Below are positions 11,277-22,045 of a stretch of 64,000 bases of DNA, piece after piece. The notes under the pieces were generated by a model. That model did not search any database. It had not been told where the DNA came from and was given only the letters and a program-made list of their open reading frames with translations. The DNA comes from Cherax quadricarinatus (lineage: Eukaryota; Arthropoda; Malacostraca; Decapoda; Parastacidae). The position numbers were made by a program, and so were the translations under genes. The number at the start of each line of letters is the position of its first letter. Position 1 is the stretch's first letter. The stretch spans positions 37,039,581-37,103,580 of the forward strand of contig NC_091311.1 of the NCBI RefSeq assembly GCF_038502225.1, written 5' to 3'.

Positions 11277-11709
11277 CCAAGATGCACAATGAGGCCCATG
11301 GGCTGGAAGACTCTTCTGCCAATCCATGTAGTAGACACTTTATTTCCTGTTAAAATAATTTCTGCTTCTCAGGATTAGCTCTGTAAGGAGAAAGTTTAAT
11401 AAGGTTAGAAGATCCCACATCCACATCATAATCACCTAGGCTGCACATTTTTTGAATTTTAAAAAATTTGTCAGGATAGGTTTGCAGAAGGATAGTGTTA
11501 TTATTTGGCCTTCTGCAAGTCCTGACATACTAGGGTGAGGATCCTGGAGGAGGGCTGAGATGGGAAGCCTTATTTGAACCTCCAAAACAGTGTACAGGGA
11601 ATCAGATGGAACAGATGATAAGATCATTTTTGGAACCTGAGGTGGTTCAAAAAACTGTGTAATTAGGTTTATGTGATAGACCTTATCCATGTTGAGTTTA
11701 TCCAAAAAT
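11277..11709 (-). pseudogene. Gypsy integrase end and RT start
   Basis: At the high-coordinate end KVYHINLI matches the integrase C-terminal consensus (YHVNLLK type). At the low end, read in two frames, SPYRANPEKQKLF followed by SPWAS matches the region just upstream of RT fingers in Ty3/gypsy elements. So the integrase end lies directly before RT. Stops at several points. The boundary with LINE-D copy 1 is at about 11705-11712. Confidence 0.7.
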
Positions 11710-12566
11710 GGATTGGATATCAGATTGGAGGGAGAGAGTATGGAGGAGGTGAATGTATTCAGATATTTGGGAGTGGATATGTCAGTGGATGGGTCTATGA
11801 AAGATGAGGTGAATATTAGAATTGATGAGGGGAAAAGGGTGAGTGGTACACTTAAGAGTCTGTGGAGACAAAGAACTTTGTCCTTGGAGGCAAAGAGGGG
11901 AATGTATGAGAGTATAGTTTTACCAACACTCTTATATGGGTGTGAAGCATGGGTGATGAATATTGCAGCGAGGAGAAGGCTGGAGGCAGTGGAGATGTCA
12001 TGTCTGAGGGCAATGTGTGGTGTGAATATAATGCAGAGAATTCATAGTTTAAAAGTTAGGAGGAGGTGCGGGATTACCAAAACTGTTGTCCAGAGGGCTG
12101 AGGAAGGGTTGTTGAGGTGGTTCGGACATGTAGAGAGAATGGAGCTAAACAGAATTACTTCAAGAGTGTATCAGTCTGTAGTGGAAGGAAGGCGGGGTAG
12201 GAGTCGGTCTAGGAAAGGTTGGAGGGAGGAGGTAAAGGAGGTTTTGTGTGCGAGGGGCTTGGACTTCCAGCAGGCATGCATGAGCGTGTTTGATATTAGT
12301 GAATGGAGACAAATGGTTTTTAATACTTGACGTGCTGTTGGAGTGTGAGCAAAGTAACATTTATAAAGGGATTCAGGGAAACCGACAGGCTGGACTTGAG
12401 TCCTGGAGATGGGAAGTACAGTACCTGCACTCTGAAGGAGGGGTGTTAATGTTGCAGTTTAAAAACTGTAGTGTAAAGCACCCTTCTGGCAAGACAGTGA
12501 TGGAGTGAATGATGGTGAAAGTTTTTCTTTCTCGGGCCACCCTGCCTTGGTGGGAATCGGCCAGTG
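11710..12566 (+). pseudogene. LINE-D copy 1, 3' part of an RT ORF
   Basis: An open frame (to 12330) encodes the C-terminal part of an endonuclease/reverse-transcriptase polyprotein. Motifs are FRYLGVDMS, LLYGCEAW and LLRWFGHVERM, typical of RTE/CFDP2-like or related LINEs. After the stop there is a ~230-bp 3' UTR ending in CCTGCCTTGGTGGGAATCGG. The same 3' UTR ends LINE-D copy 2 (22080-22130, minus), followed there by an A-rich tail. 5' truncated; the catalytic RT motif is absent here. The 3' end abuts the 3' end of LINE-B copy 1. Confidence 0.82.
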
Positions 12567-15500
12567 TTTACCTGGAGTTTACCTGGAGAGAGTTCCGGGG
12601 GTCAACGCCCCCGCGGCCCGGTCTGTGACCAGGCCTCCTGGTTGATCAGAGCCTGATCAACCAGGCTGTTGCTGCTGACTGCACGCAAACCAACGTACGA
12701 GCCACAGCCCGGCTGGTCAGGAACCGACTTTAGGTGCTTGTCCAGTGCCAGCTTGAAGACTGCCAGGGGTCTGTTGGTAATCCCCCTAATGTATGCTGGG
12801 AGGCAGTTGAACAGTCTCGGGCCCCTGACACTTATTGTATGGTCTCTTAACGTGCTAGTGACACCCCTGCTTTTCATTGGGGGGATGTTGCATCATCTGC
12901 CAAGTCTTTTGCTTTCGTAGTGAGTGATTTTCGTGTGCAGGTTCGGTACTAGTCCCTCTAGGATTTTCCAGGTGTATATAATCATGTATCTCTCCCGCCT
13001 GCATTCCAGGGAATACAGGTTCAGGAACCTCAAGCGCTCCCAGTAATTGAGGTGTTTTATCTCCGTTATGCGCGCCGTGAAGGTTCTCTGTACATTTTCT
13101 AGGTCAGCAATTTCACCTGCCTTGAAAGGTGCTGTTAGTGTGCAGCAATATTCCAGCCTAGATAGAACAAGTGACCTGAAGAGTGTCATCATGGGCTTGG
13201 CCTCCCTAGTTTTGAAGGTTCTCATTATCCATCCTGTCATTTTTCTAGCAGATGCGATTGATACAATGTTATGGTCCTTGAAGGTGAGATCCTCCGACAT
13301 GATCACTCCCAGGTCTTTGACGTTGGTGTTTCGCTCTATTTTGTGGCCAGAATTTGTTTTGTACTCTGATGAAGATTTAATTTCCTCGTGTTTACCATAT
13401 CTGAGTAATTGAAATTTCTCATCGTTGAACTTCATATTGTTTTCTGCAGCCCACTGAAAGATTCGGTTGATGTCTGCCTGGAGCCTTGCAGTGTCTGCAA
13501 TGGAAGATACTGTCATGCAGATTCGGGTGTCATCTGCAAAGGAAGACACGGTGCTGTGGCTGACATTCTTGTCTATGTCGGATATGAGGATGAGGAACAA
13601 GATGGGAGCGAGTACTGTGCCTTGTGGAACAGAGCTTTTCACCATAGCTGCCTCGGACTTTACTCTGTTGACGACTACTCTCTGTGTTCTGTTAGTGAGG
13701 AAATTATAGATCCATCGACCGACTTTTCCTGTTATCCCTTTAGCACGCATTTTGTGCACTATTACGCCATGGTCACACTTGTCGAAGGCTTTTGCAAAGT
13801 CTGTATATATTACATCAGCATTCTTTTTATCTTCTAGTGCATTTAGGACCTTGTCGTAGTGATCCAATAGTTGAGACAGACAGGAGCGACCTGTTCTAAA
13901 CCCATGTTGCCCTGGGTTGTGTAACTGATGGGTTTCTAGATGGGTGGTGATCTTGCTTCTTAGGACCCTTTCAAAGATTTTTATGATATGGGATGTTAGT
14001 GCTATTGGTCTGTAGTTCTTTGCTGTTGCTTTACTGCCCCCTTTGTGGAGTGGGGCTATGTCTGTTGTTTTTAGTAACTGTGGGACGACCCCCGTGTCCA
14101 TGCTCCCTCTCCATAGGATGGAAAAGGCTCGTGATAGGGGCTTCTTGCAGTTCTTGATGAACACGGAGTTCCATGAGTCTGGCCCTGGGGCAGAGTGCAT
14201 GGGCATGTCATTTATCGCCTGTTCGAAGTCATTTGGCATCAGGATAACATCGGATAGGCTTGTGTTAACCAAATTTTGTGGCTCTCTCATAAAAAATTCA
14301 TTTTGATCTTCGACTCTCAGTCTGGTTAGCGGCTTGCTAAAAACTGAGTCATATTGGGACTTGAGTAGCTCACTCATTTCCTTGCTGTCATCTGTGTAGG
14401 ACCCATCTTGTTTAAGTAGGGGCCCAATACTGGATGTTGTTCTCGATTTTGATTTGGCATAGGAGAAGAAATACTTTGGGTTTCTTTCGATTTCATTTAT
14501 GGCTTTTAGTTCTTCCCGCAATTCCTGACTCCTATAAGATTCCTTTAGCTTGAGTTCGATGCTTGCTATTTCTCTGACCAGTGTCTCCCTACGCATTTCA
14601 GATATATTGACCTCTTTTAGCCGCTCTGTTATTCTTTTCCGTCGCCTGTAAAGGGAGCGCCTGTCTCTTTCTATTTTACATCTACTCCTCCTTTTTCTTA
14701 GAGGAATAAGCCTTGTGCATACATCGAGTGCCACCAAGTTAATCTGTTCTAGGCATACGTTGGGGTCTGTGTTGATTAGTATATCTTCCCAGCTTATATC
14801 GGTTAGGACTTGGTTTACTTGGTCCCACTTTATGTTTTTGTTATTGAAGTTGAATTTGGTGAATGCTCCCTCGTGACTAGTCTCATTATGTCGGTCTGGG
14901 GCTCCACGCATACATGTCTGAACCTCAATTATGTTGTGATCTGAGTATATTGTTTTTGATATGGTGACATTTCTTATCAGATCATCATTGTTAGTGAAGA
15001 TGAGGTCTAGTGTATTCTCCAGTCTAGTAGGCTCTATTATTTGCTGGTTTAAATTGAATTTTGTGCAGAGATTTAAAAGCTCGTGTGAGTGTGAGTTTTC
15101 ATCAGAGCTGCCTCCTGGTGTTATTACTGCAACAATATTATTTGCTATATTCCTCCATTTTAGGTGCCTTAAGTTGAAATCCCCCAGGAGCAAGATGTTG
15201 GGTGCAGGAGCTGGAAGATTTTCCAGACAGTGGTCAATTTTTAACAGCTGTTCCTGGAATTGCTGGGATGTTGCATCTGGAGGCTTGTAGACTACCACAA
15301 TGACTAGGTTTTGGTTCTTGACCTTTACTGCTAAAACTTCCACTACATCATTTGAGGCATTTAGCAGTTCTGTGCAAACAAGTGACTCTGCAATGTACAG
15401 GCCAACCCCCCCCCCCCCTTTTGCCTGTTCACTCTGTCACATCTGTATAGGTTGTAACCTGGGATCCATATTTCGTTGTCCAAGTGATCCTTTATGTGGG

Positions 15501-15650
15501 TCTCAGTGAAAGCCGCGAACATTGCTTTTGCCTCTGCAAGCAGTCCACGGATGAAAGGTATTTTGTTGTTTGTTGCTGGCTTTAGACCCTGTATATTTGC
15601 AAAGAAGAATGTCATCGGACTGGTGGTATTGTTGGTACTGGGGGAGGATT
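12567..15650 (-). mobile_element. LINE-B copy 1, 5'-truncated at the ORF2 start
   Basis: About 3.1 kb, homologous end to end with 24583-27665. The 3' end carries a short duplicated TTTACCTGGAG motif at 12567-12590. The 5' end falls just after the ORF2 start, so ORF1 is missing, as in typical incomplete target-primed reverse transcription. Confidence 0.9.
12602..15615 (-). pseudogene. LINE-B copy 1 ORF2 (endonuclease-RT)
   Basis: The N-terminal endonuclease segment (15615-15361, with FFFANIQGLKP and FTETHI) is in a different frame from the rest. The change happens at a run of 13 C (15406-15418). The main frame (15343-12893) covers the rest of the endonuclease (LLLGDFNLRH, YSDHNIIE), a basic linker, RT fingers (APLHKGGSK, NYRPIALTS), palm A YTDFAKAFDKCDH, palm B SVPQGTVLAPILF, palm C SFADDTRI, and thumb. 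A TGA at 12893-12895 replaces CGA of copy 2 (a CpG transition); the C-terminus (12877-12602) follows in the same frame. Apart from the tract and one stop the ORF is open, so the insertion is young. Confidence 0.9.
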
Positions 15651-15925
15651 TTTTGTTAATAAAAATAAAATAAAATAGTTAAGATCAGAATTTTTCTTTA
15701 CCACCTGCATAGGGCTTATAAATCTCTCCTTTAAGGTGTGTCCCAGCACAGGTTCCTGGACCAACATTTCATCTCTTGGGTGAAAGAAGCAGAATTTAGA
15801 CTTTTTATCATACCTCTGTTCCATGTCCTGAGCTGTTTTCAGGTTGGCCTTGGCCAGCTGCCTTGCCACATCTTGATTTAGGATCACTGGGCATCTTGAA
15901 GGAGTCTTCTCCCAACTGTTCTTCT
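15651..15925 (-). pseudogene. Gypsy integrase C-terminal tail
   Basis: The motif RYDKKSKFCFFHPRDEMLV, followed by SPMQVVKKNSDLNY, is the post-core domain of Ty3/gypsy integrases (GPY/F-like module). The block is cut at low coordinate by LINE-B copy 1 and at high coordinate by element F at TTAA. The reading frame continues across the F insertion into the block at 17230. Confidence 0.8.
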
Positions 15926-15929
15926 TTAA

Positions 15930-17225
15930 CCCTTAAACTGTCCAAACAGATCTATGTTCACATGCGTAGTGCTCCAAAAGTAGATCTACATTTTTTTACA
16001 TATTTTCAAATATAACCAAAAAAAATGTAGATCAAAGCTTTTTTTAAACGTTTTCAAATGTAAAAAAAAGAAAAAGAAGCTCTACGTTTTTTTACATACC
16101 TTCAAATGTTGAAAAAACGTAGATCTACATTTGGACAGTTTAACCCTTTCAGGGTCCAAGGCCCAAATCTGGAGTCACGCACCAGTGTCCAAGAATTTTC
16201 AAAAAAAAAATTTGTTATTTTTTCTTATGAAATCGTAGAGAATCTTTTTGTGAAGGTAATAAAACAAAAAGTACGAAATTTGGTGGAAAATTGACGAAAT
16301 TATGCTCTCGCGAATTTTGATGTGTCAGCGATATTTACGAATCGGCGATTTTGCCGACTTTGACTCCCATTTTAGGCCAATTACATTATTCCAATCAACC
16401 AAATTCTTAGCTATTTCACTAGTATTACTTCTATTCTATCGATTGAGCACAAGAAATCGCCAAGTCAACTGTTTCAACTACAAAATAAAGTGATCGGAAA
16501 TTGTTAATTTGGCCAATTTAACACAAAGTTCAAAATATTCCAATTTCAAAATAGGGTCCAGAATGAACAATGTAGGCATTCCTGGCACTAAACTAACATT
16601 TCCTCTGTTCATTAGTTATGTTTTGAGGCTTTACAAATAAATTCCATTTTGATTTTTTATTCACATAATGAATTTTTATTCACACCAAAAAATAGAAGAT
16701 TTACTGTTATGCAATACTGTAATAATTGTATAAATATCATCACCATATTTGTGAATGTATATTAGACCCACCAGCTGACGTGTATTAGACGTGTGAGGTC
16801 GTTTGTTTACTCTTGAATATCGGCAAAAATTTAACATTTCTGCTACTTTGAGCTCAGTTTCAAGCCATTTCCAGTGCTAAAACCAATCAAAATCATCTCT
16901 ATTTCTGTAATATGTCTTCCATTCTATCAAATGAGACCAAGAAATCGCAAATACAACTATAAAAAACATACGAAAAAACACTGCAAAGTTGCTGTTTTAA
17001 TCGAAAAATCATGATTTCATTTTTTTTCTCTCATTATACACAGTGTGCTGCAGGATCTGTTTTATGTGGTGCACACATACCACATAGATGTATTCTCTCA
17101 TATCTAGGCCCAAATGTACCACTCACAGTTTATCAGAGTGAGCTGAGCTCATGGCATAGATCTACGGTTTGGACCCTGAACGTAAAGCCATAGATCTACG
17201 GGACGGACCCTGAAAGGGTTAAGGG
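15930..17225. mobile_element. Element F: short TTAA MITE interrupted by MITE2
   Basis: TTAA at 15926-15929 and 17226-17229. Left end CCCTTAAACTGTCC; the right end, GGACAGTTTAAGGG, is split by MITE2 at its internal TTAA. Own length is about 217 bp. AGATCT cores at 15948 and 15982 are 34 bp apart. It disrupts the gypsy integrase; without it, the flanking codons read through. Confidence 0.8.
16144..17218. mobile_element. MITE2, 1075-bp TTAA MITE inside element F
   Basis: TTAA at 16140-16143 and 17219-17222. Termini CCCTTTCAGGG and CCCTGAAAGGG. Inverted relative to MITE1 and closely similar to it. CATAGATCTACG at 17155-17166 and again at 17189-17200 form the 34-bp-spaced pair near the right end. 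Confidence 0.9.
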
Positions 17226-17229
17226 TTAA

Positions 17230-17945
17230 ACACTTGTAGTGGACCTCTCACATTTTGTCCAAAAATCAGTTCAAATGGATTGTACCCTGTTGGTCCCTGT
17301 ATAGTTTTTTGCAATGTAAACAGCAGCAGAGGAAGTGATTCATCCCAGTCTGTGGAAAAAATGCATGCAATATGTATGCATCATAGTTTTTAAGGTCTGA
17401 TGAAACCTCTCTAATGCTCCTTGAGGATGATAGACTGAAAAGATTCTGTTTAATTCCTAGCCAGGTTAAGGCCTCTCTGAATGCTTTTGCAGTATAGTGC
17501 CCTGGTCACTTTGAATGGATCTGGAAATTCCAATGTGAGAGATAAAATGGATAAGGACTCTAAGGATAGCCTTAGTATTAATGCTATGCATAGGCACTGC
17601 CTCAGGATACCAGGTAGTTTTATCAACAATTCTACATAAATAGATATTGGTTACCTGACTTAGACTTAGGTAATGGTCCCACACAATCGATTATGAAATC
17701 TGCAAGTGGCTCTCCATCAGCAGTTAGGGAATGAATGGGTGCAGGTTTAATGTAGTGTCTGGGTTCCCCACTTGCTGACACTCATGGCAGGATTTGATGT
17801 AACTCTGAACATCTCATCTTAAATCTGGCCACTCAAAGTGTTGTAATGTCCTATAAAGTGTCTTTTTGACACCAAAGTGTCCTAAGGATAAATCACGAGA
17901 TATGTGAAAATTTGTCTGGACTGCCTCCATGTGAGTTGTCTACCC
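17230..17945 (-). pseudogene. Gypsy integrase zinc finger and catalytic core
   Basis: At the high-coordinate end is an H2C2-type zinc finger (ISRDLSLGHFGVKKT ... SCHECQ). It is followed by a core with DHYLSLSQVTNIYLCRIVD, SIQSDQGT and a distal WDESLPLLLFTL segment, then RGPLQVF. These match the order of gypsy integrases, which insert cDNA into the genome. Several frameshifts and stops are present, so it is inactive. Sequence above 17945 could not be assigned to gag or protease. Confidence 0.8.
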
Positions 17946-18807
17946 TGGCAAGCTCTGTTGACACCGAGCTCTGAGGTCGGTACCTCAGCCTCACAAGTGG
18001 CTTATAGGACAGATTTTCATAAAGTTGCAAGAAATCTCGCCTGCATGCACGTATAAAGGACTAACTTACTTGGTGTTGGAGAATGTGTCTCGGTCTTCAA
18101 CCTCCCTAAGCTTTAGTCCCTCTGGACTTCCCCTCAGAACCACGTGCAACCAGGAGCCTTAATTCCTGCAATATTCAGTCAATATTAGTGACCTGCCTGC
18201 ACCTCAGAAATTCCTATTTCCAAGGGGGTGTGAATCCCCTAGAATACTATGCAGAGAGTGACACTAGCTTCTAGGCTGACAAGAGATGCCGGTACATACT
18301 GGTCATGAACTGCCGGCTGCACAAAGGCCACAGCACGACTCACTCACAATTTTACCCAGACACTGGCCAGGATCGAGTAGAAAAAATGGAGGTCTCATCT
18401 TACTGTATGGGCCTGACAGAGGAGGTCATCTATGGTATGTTGAGGTGCCTCCATCAGATTTCCCCAGGCCTAGTATGTGAAGACACATGGGGGCACCGCC
18501 TGCTGATCACGGCACTTGCTGTTCCAACGGTGTCTAGTCTTAGAAGAAAGGGCACTGCGGTCTCAGACTGGTGCCCCAGTATTCAAACTTGGGCTGCCAG
18601 TTCTCCCTGGCTAACATAACCTAGTGTTTGCCTACATTATCGGCCTATTTACTACCTACATTAAGGTCTTAGGTCTACATTATTATTATCTACAGTTGCC
18701 TCAATAATCCTAATATTAGTGAACTAACAGTATATAAACTACCTACTTCTTCCCTGAAGGGTAAATCTATCAATTAGGAAGTACCTACCAACCACCTTCA
18801 CCAACCT

Positions 18808-18842
<35 letters not shown>

Positions 18843-19080
18843 GGTTAGGTTCAAGGGCCACCCTATCCAGCCGTTCCTTACACGGCCATGTTGGGATCTT
18901 TGTACGCCATATCTGTCCTGTGGAACTTTTGGACCGAATAAGTTTCCACAAGATATCTTCATAACCTGAAGTCTGAATTTCTTAGACATTACAAGCCTAT
19001 CAGATTTGGATACTCCCCCTACCTCCTTACCAGTAGCCAGACTAAATAATATTTTGTATTTTAATATATATTTAGCAGGG
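17946..19080. other. Unassigned region, possibly upstream gypsy sequence
   Basis: No convincing protein domain, TE terminus or RNA gene was recognised. It contains the TG microsatellite listed separately. It may hold the 5' part of the gypsy element (gag or protease), but no motif supports this. Confidence 0.4.
18811..18838. repeat. (TG)14 microsatellite
   Basis: Uninterrupted TG dinucleotides over 28 bp. Confidence 0.95.
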
Positions 19081-19330
19081 TACAGTATGGCCCCGCTTTA
19101 CGGCGCTTCGTCTTACAGCGTTCCACTAATATGGCAATTTCAAATTATGACCAAAATTTGCTATACAGCGAGTGGTCTTTCAAATATGGTGCGCCCCACC
19201 CGGTTTGTTTACATTCTCCGTGAGCACAACTCTCTATTATGTCTGGAAATTTTCCAGACTTTCAAGTGTTTTAAAGTTATTACATATTTCATATGTACTC
19301 TGATGATTATATTTATGTGTACCTGTACCT
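19081..19330 (+). mobile_element. Possible end of a Tigger/pogo-type MITE
   Basis: TACAGTATGGCCCCGCTTTA begins the stretch and resembles the CAGTGGACCCC-type termini of the Tigger elements in this window. It is followed by TTACAGCG and TATACAGCG motifs. No matching right terminus was found, so it is a fragment at best. Confidence 0.4.
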
Positions 19331-19965
19331 AAATATACTTACACACTGTGTTGGAGCGCAGGTACACATTAAAATCACTAAGAGTCTCTTTACTCAATGC
19401 CATATAATCTCTTGGGCACATTAAATGTCGTAGATTATGTTAATATAGACATTTCCATTAATCCATCTATGATATTTTTTTCAAAATTACAGTGGACCCC
19501 CGCATACCGATTTTAATCCGTGCAAGAGGGCTCATTGGTATGCGAAATAATCGGTATGCGAATGAATTTTCCCCATAAGAAATAATGGAAATCAAATTAA
19601 TCCGTGCAAGACACCCAAAAGTATGAAAAAAAAATTTTACCACGTGAAATATACATTTTCCTACACACAAAGAGAAGGATACATGCACAATAGTAGAGTA
19701 GTACATGCACAGTATATATTGTGCATGTACTAGTCTACTAAATGAAGAATAAATGACACTTACCTTTATTGAAGATGCAGCAATGACTGATGAGACGCTG
19801 TGTCCTGGGAGTGCCTTTTCCTCCTGAGTACTGTAGGTCCTATTTGGTATTTTCTTCCAGAACATGCCTTATCACACTGTGTATGTCACTACGATTCTTA
19901 AATCTCTCAAACCAACCTTTGCTGGCTTTAAATTCACCAATATAAGCACTAGTTCCAGGCATTTT

Positions 19966-20110
19966 TCCCTGTTCACCTGGGTGTTAGTCGACTGGTGTGC
20001 GTTGCATCCTGGGAGACAAGATTAAGGACCCCAATGGTAATAAGTTAGATAGTCTTCGATGACACTGACTTTTTTGGGTTATCCTGGGTGGAAAATCCTC
20101 TGGGGTTAAT
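19966..20110 (+). mobile_element. SINE3 fragment
   Basis: Matches the 3' body of SINE1 (GGGTGTTAGTCGACTGGTGT to CTCTGGGGTTAA). The tRNA head is missing and there is a short internal deletion near its start. It lies between transposase pieces of the rearranged Tigger element. Confidence 0.8.
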
Positions 20111-20140
20111 TGTTTCTTGGTATTCTCAATAAGCCACACC

Positions 20141-20730
20141 AACAACAGTGCTACAGCAGCAGCAGCAGCAGCAGCTGACAGTGCTACAGCAGCAGCAGAC
20201 GATGCTACAGCAGCAGCAGACGATGCTACAGCAGCAGCAGCAGCAGACGATGCTACAGCAGCAGCAGACAATGCTACAGCAGCAGCAGCAGCTGACAGTG
20301 CTACAGCAGCAGCAGACGATGCTACAGCAGCAGCAGACAATGCTACAGCAGCAGCAGCAGCAGACGATGTTACAGCAGCAGCAGACAATGCTACAGCAGC
20401 AGCAGCAGCTGACAGTGCTACAGCAGCAGCAGACGATGCTACAGCAGCAGCAGACGATGCTACAGCAGCAGCAGACGATGCTACAGCAGCAGCAGCAGCA
20501 GACGATGCTACAGCAGCAGCAGACGATGCTACAGCAGCAGCAGACGATGCTACAGCAGCAGCAGACGATGCTACAGCAGCAGCAGCAGCTGACAGTGCTA
20601 CAGCAGCAGCAGACGATGCTACAGCAGCAGCAGATGATGCTACAGCAGCAGCAGACGATGCTACAGCAGCAGCAGCAGCTGACAGTGCAGCAGCAGCAGC
20701 AGCTGACAGTGCAGCAGCAGCAGCTGTACC
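20141..20730 (+). repeat. CAG-based higher-order array (~590 bp)
   Basis: Units of about 21-24 bp: CTACAGCAGCAGCAGACGATG alternates with CTACAGCAGCAGCAGCAGCTGACAGTG variants. Two plus-strand frames and one minus-strand frame stay open through it (Gln-rich, Ala-rich and Ala/Ser-rich). This results from a unit length that is a multiple of three and is not evidence of coding. Confidence 0.95.
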
Positions 20731-21164
20731 ACCAATAGTAGCGATGGTTGATTGGGGTTTATTATACAACCTGGCCAGCTCGGAGACACGCACTCCACTT
20801 TCATACTTATCAATGATCTTTTTCTTCATCTCTATAGTAATTCTCACCCTTATTGCTGTAGGGTTGGCACTAGAAGCTTTCTTGGGGCCCATGGTCACTT
20901 ATTTTCCAGATAAAATCACCAAAAACACTGTAATAATACGAAATGTTACAATTGTATTCTTGGATGCTACAGCGGAGGCTGGCTGGTAAACAATGCCACC
21001 GGCGGAACATGTGAGGCTGGCTAAGGCGCACATTGGATGCGTCTCGGACGAACAGTGGTGAGCGGGTTTTTAAGCGGTATGCGAGGCAAAATTTTTGCGA
21101 TTAAAGCAAGCGGTATGCGGATTAATCGTTATGTGATGCCAATGGTATGCGGGGGTCCACTGTA

Positions 21165-22045
21165 TATAATAAACATGCTATGTAACATATAAACATGATA
21201 CATACACCCACAATATAAAAACTGACATAAATACAAGATTTGTTTACCAAGCGTTTGGTACGAGAGTTGAAGAATTATGTTTTCTCTAGTCAAACACCAG
21301 TAACTTAACTAGAAATTTATTCCTTTCGTATGCCTTCACTCTATATTTAGATATTCACGACCCTTGTGGGTTTAGTGAGAATAATGATAAAATTCACCAG
21401 TGCTTTGTACGTAATGGACAAATCCTAGTAAGAAAAACAAATGTAGGCTGTGTGTACTATATTACAAATGAAAATGATCTAGCAAACTTCCTTCATGATG
21501 CAAACATTACAGAGTCTGACTGATATTAGTGACCAAATCCTTACTACATTAGTGTATGTTATTATGTCATTATTGAACTAATCCCTGTACTATCACCTCC
21601 TAGATAGTATTTTACTACCTCATTATCCCAGGTGTCCCACACAGTTCTTTGTGTGACCCAGTTTATCGTATCTTCCCAGATTTCCAATTCACAAATTATT
21701 ATTTGTTAATAAGATACTTACTCTTTAATAATATCTGTATTACCATTTTCTTTACAACTTAAGCACTGTTAAAATTCTCTTATAATCATACCTTTTTTTT
21801 CCCTTTTCTCCCAAACTACAAATAACAAACTACTAGCTAGTATCAACTACCTCAAATATATTCCTATAGTGATATTAATTGCTCAAACTTTATGCTATAA
21901 GGCAAATCCTACTCTTTGAGTATTCTTCATATCTTAGTAACTATATTGTGTGTGTAATTAGTGTATATTCCAATTACATTATTGTTCAAGTTCCAAAACT
22001 TTCTTTTGCTAGCTAGTACCGACTACCTCATATTATTTTTACTTT
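21165..22045 (+). mobile_element. LINE-A copy 3: ORF1 C-terminus and inter-ORF spacer
   Basis: A plus-strand frame at about 21350-21524 (DPCGFSENN, HQCFVRNGQILVRKT, NEND, stop TGA) aligns with the ORF1 remnant at 6355-6231. The following ~520 bp match the minus strand of the LINE-A spacer (the stretch around TTTTGCTAGCTAGTACC). Truncated at 22045 by the tail of LINE-D copy 2. The part 21165-21345 shows nothing specific. Confidence 0.65.

Larger units (their letters stand above)
7441..17945 (-). mobile_element. Degenerate Ty3/gypsy LTR retrotransposon in several blocks
   Basis: On the minus strand the blocks are: integrase zinc finger and core (17945-17230), integrase C-terminal tail (15925-15651), integrase end and RT start (11709-11277), RT (8329-7780) and RNase H start (about 7600-7443). 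The blocks are separated by the F/MITE2 nest, LINE-B copy 1 with LINE-D copy 1, and the piggyBac element P. Sequence on each side of an insertion continues the same domain, which ties the blocks together. Integrase before RT is the Gmr1-like order. No LTRs were identified. Stops and frameshifts throughout. Confidence 0.75.
19790..20898 (-). pseudogene. Tigger transposase remnants
   Basis: Three pieces of the 598-residue protein encoded at 60006-61802 remain. From 20898, residues 1 to about 54 (MTMGPKKASSANPTAIRVRI onward) carry the N-terminal helix-turn-helix. From about 19960, residues about 133-152 (FKASKGWFERFK type) survive. At about 19865-19790, residues about 196-216 (FWKKIPNRTY, EEKALPGH) survive. 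The catalytic aspartates after residue 191 are absent. The frame from 20898 remains open through the CAG array as poly-Ala/Ser, which is probably an accident of the repeat. Confidence 0.85.
19491..21162 (-). mobile_element. Internally rearranged Tigger (pogo) element with CAG array
   Basis: TA target duplication at 19489-19490 and 21163-21164. Termini CAGTGGACCCCCGCAT and its complement match the intact Tigger at 59732-62066. Length 1672 bp. Most of the transposase has been lost, and the gap holds a SINE fragment and a ~590-bp CAG-based array. Confidence 0.92.

Noticed and set aside
17946..19080. Possible host exon sequence around 18286-18619
   Set aside because: Short open frames lack recognisable motifs, and no splice or codon-use signal can be judged by eye.
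20148..20738. Long Gln-rich and Ala-rich open frames on both strands
   Set aside because: By-products of a CAG array with unit length a multiple of three; no conserved flanking domain.
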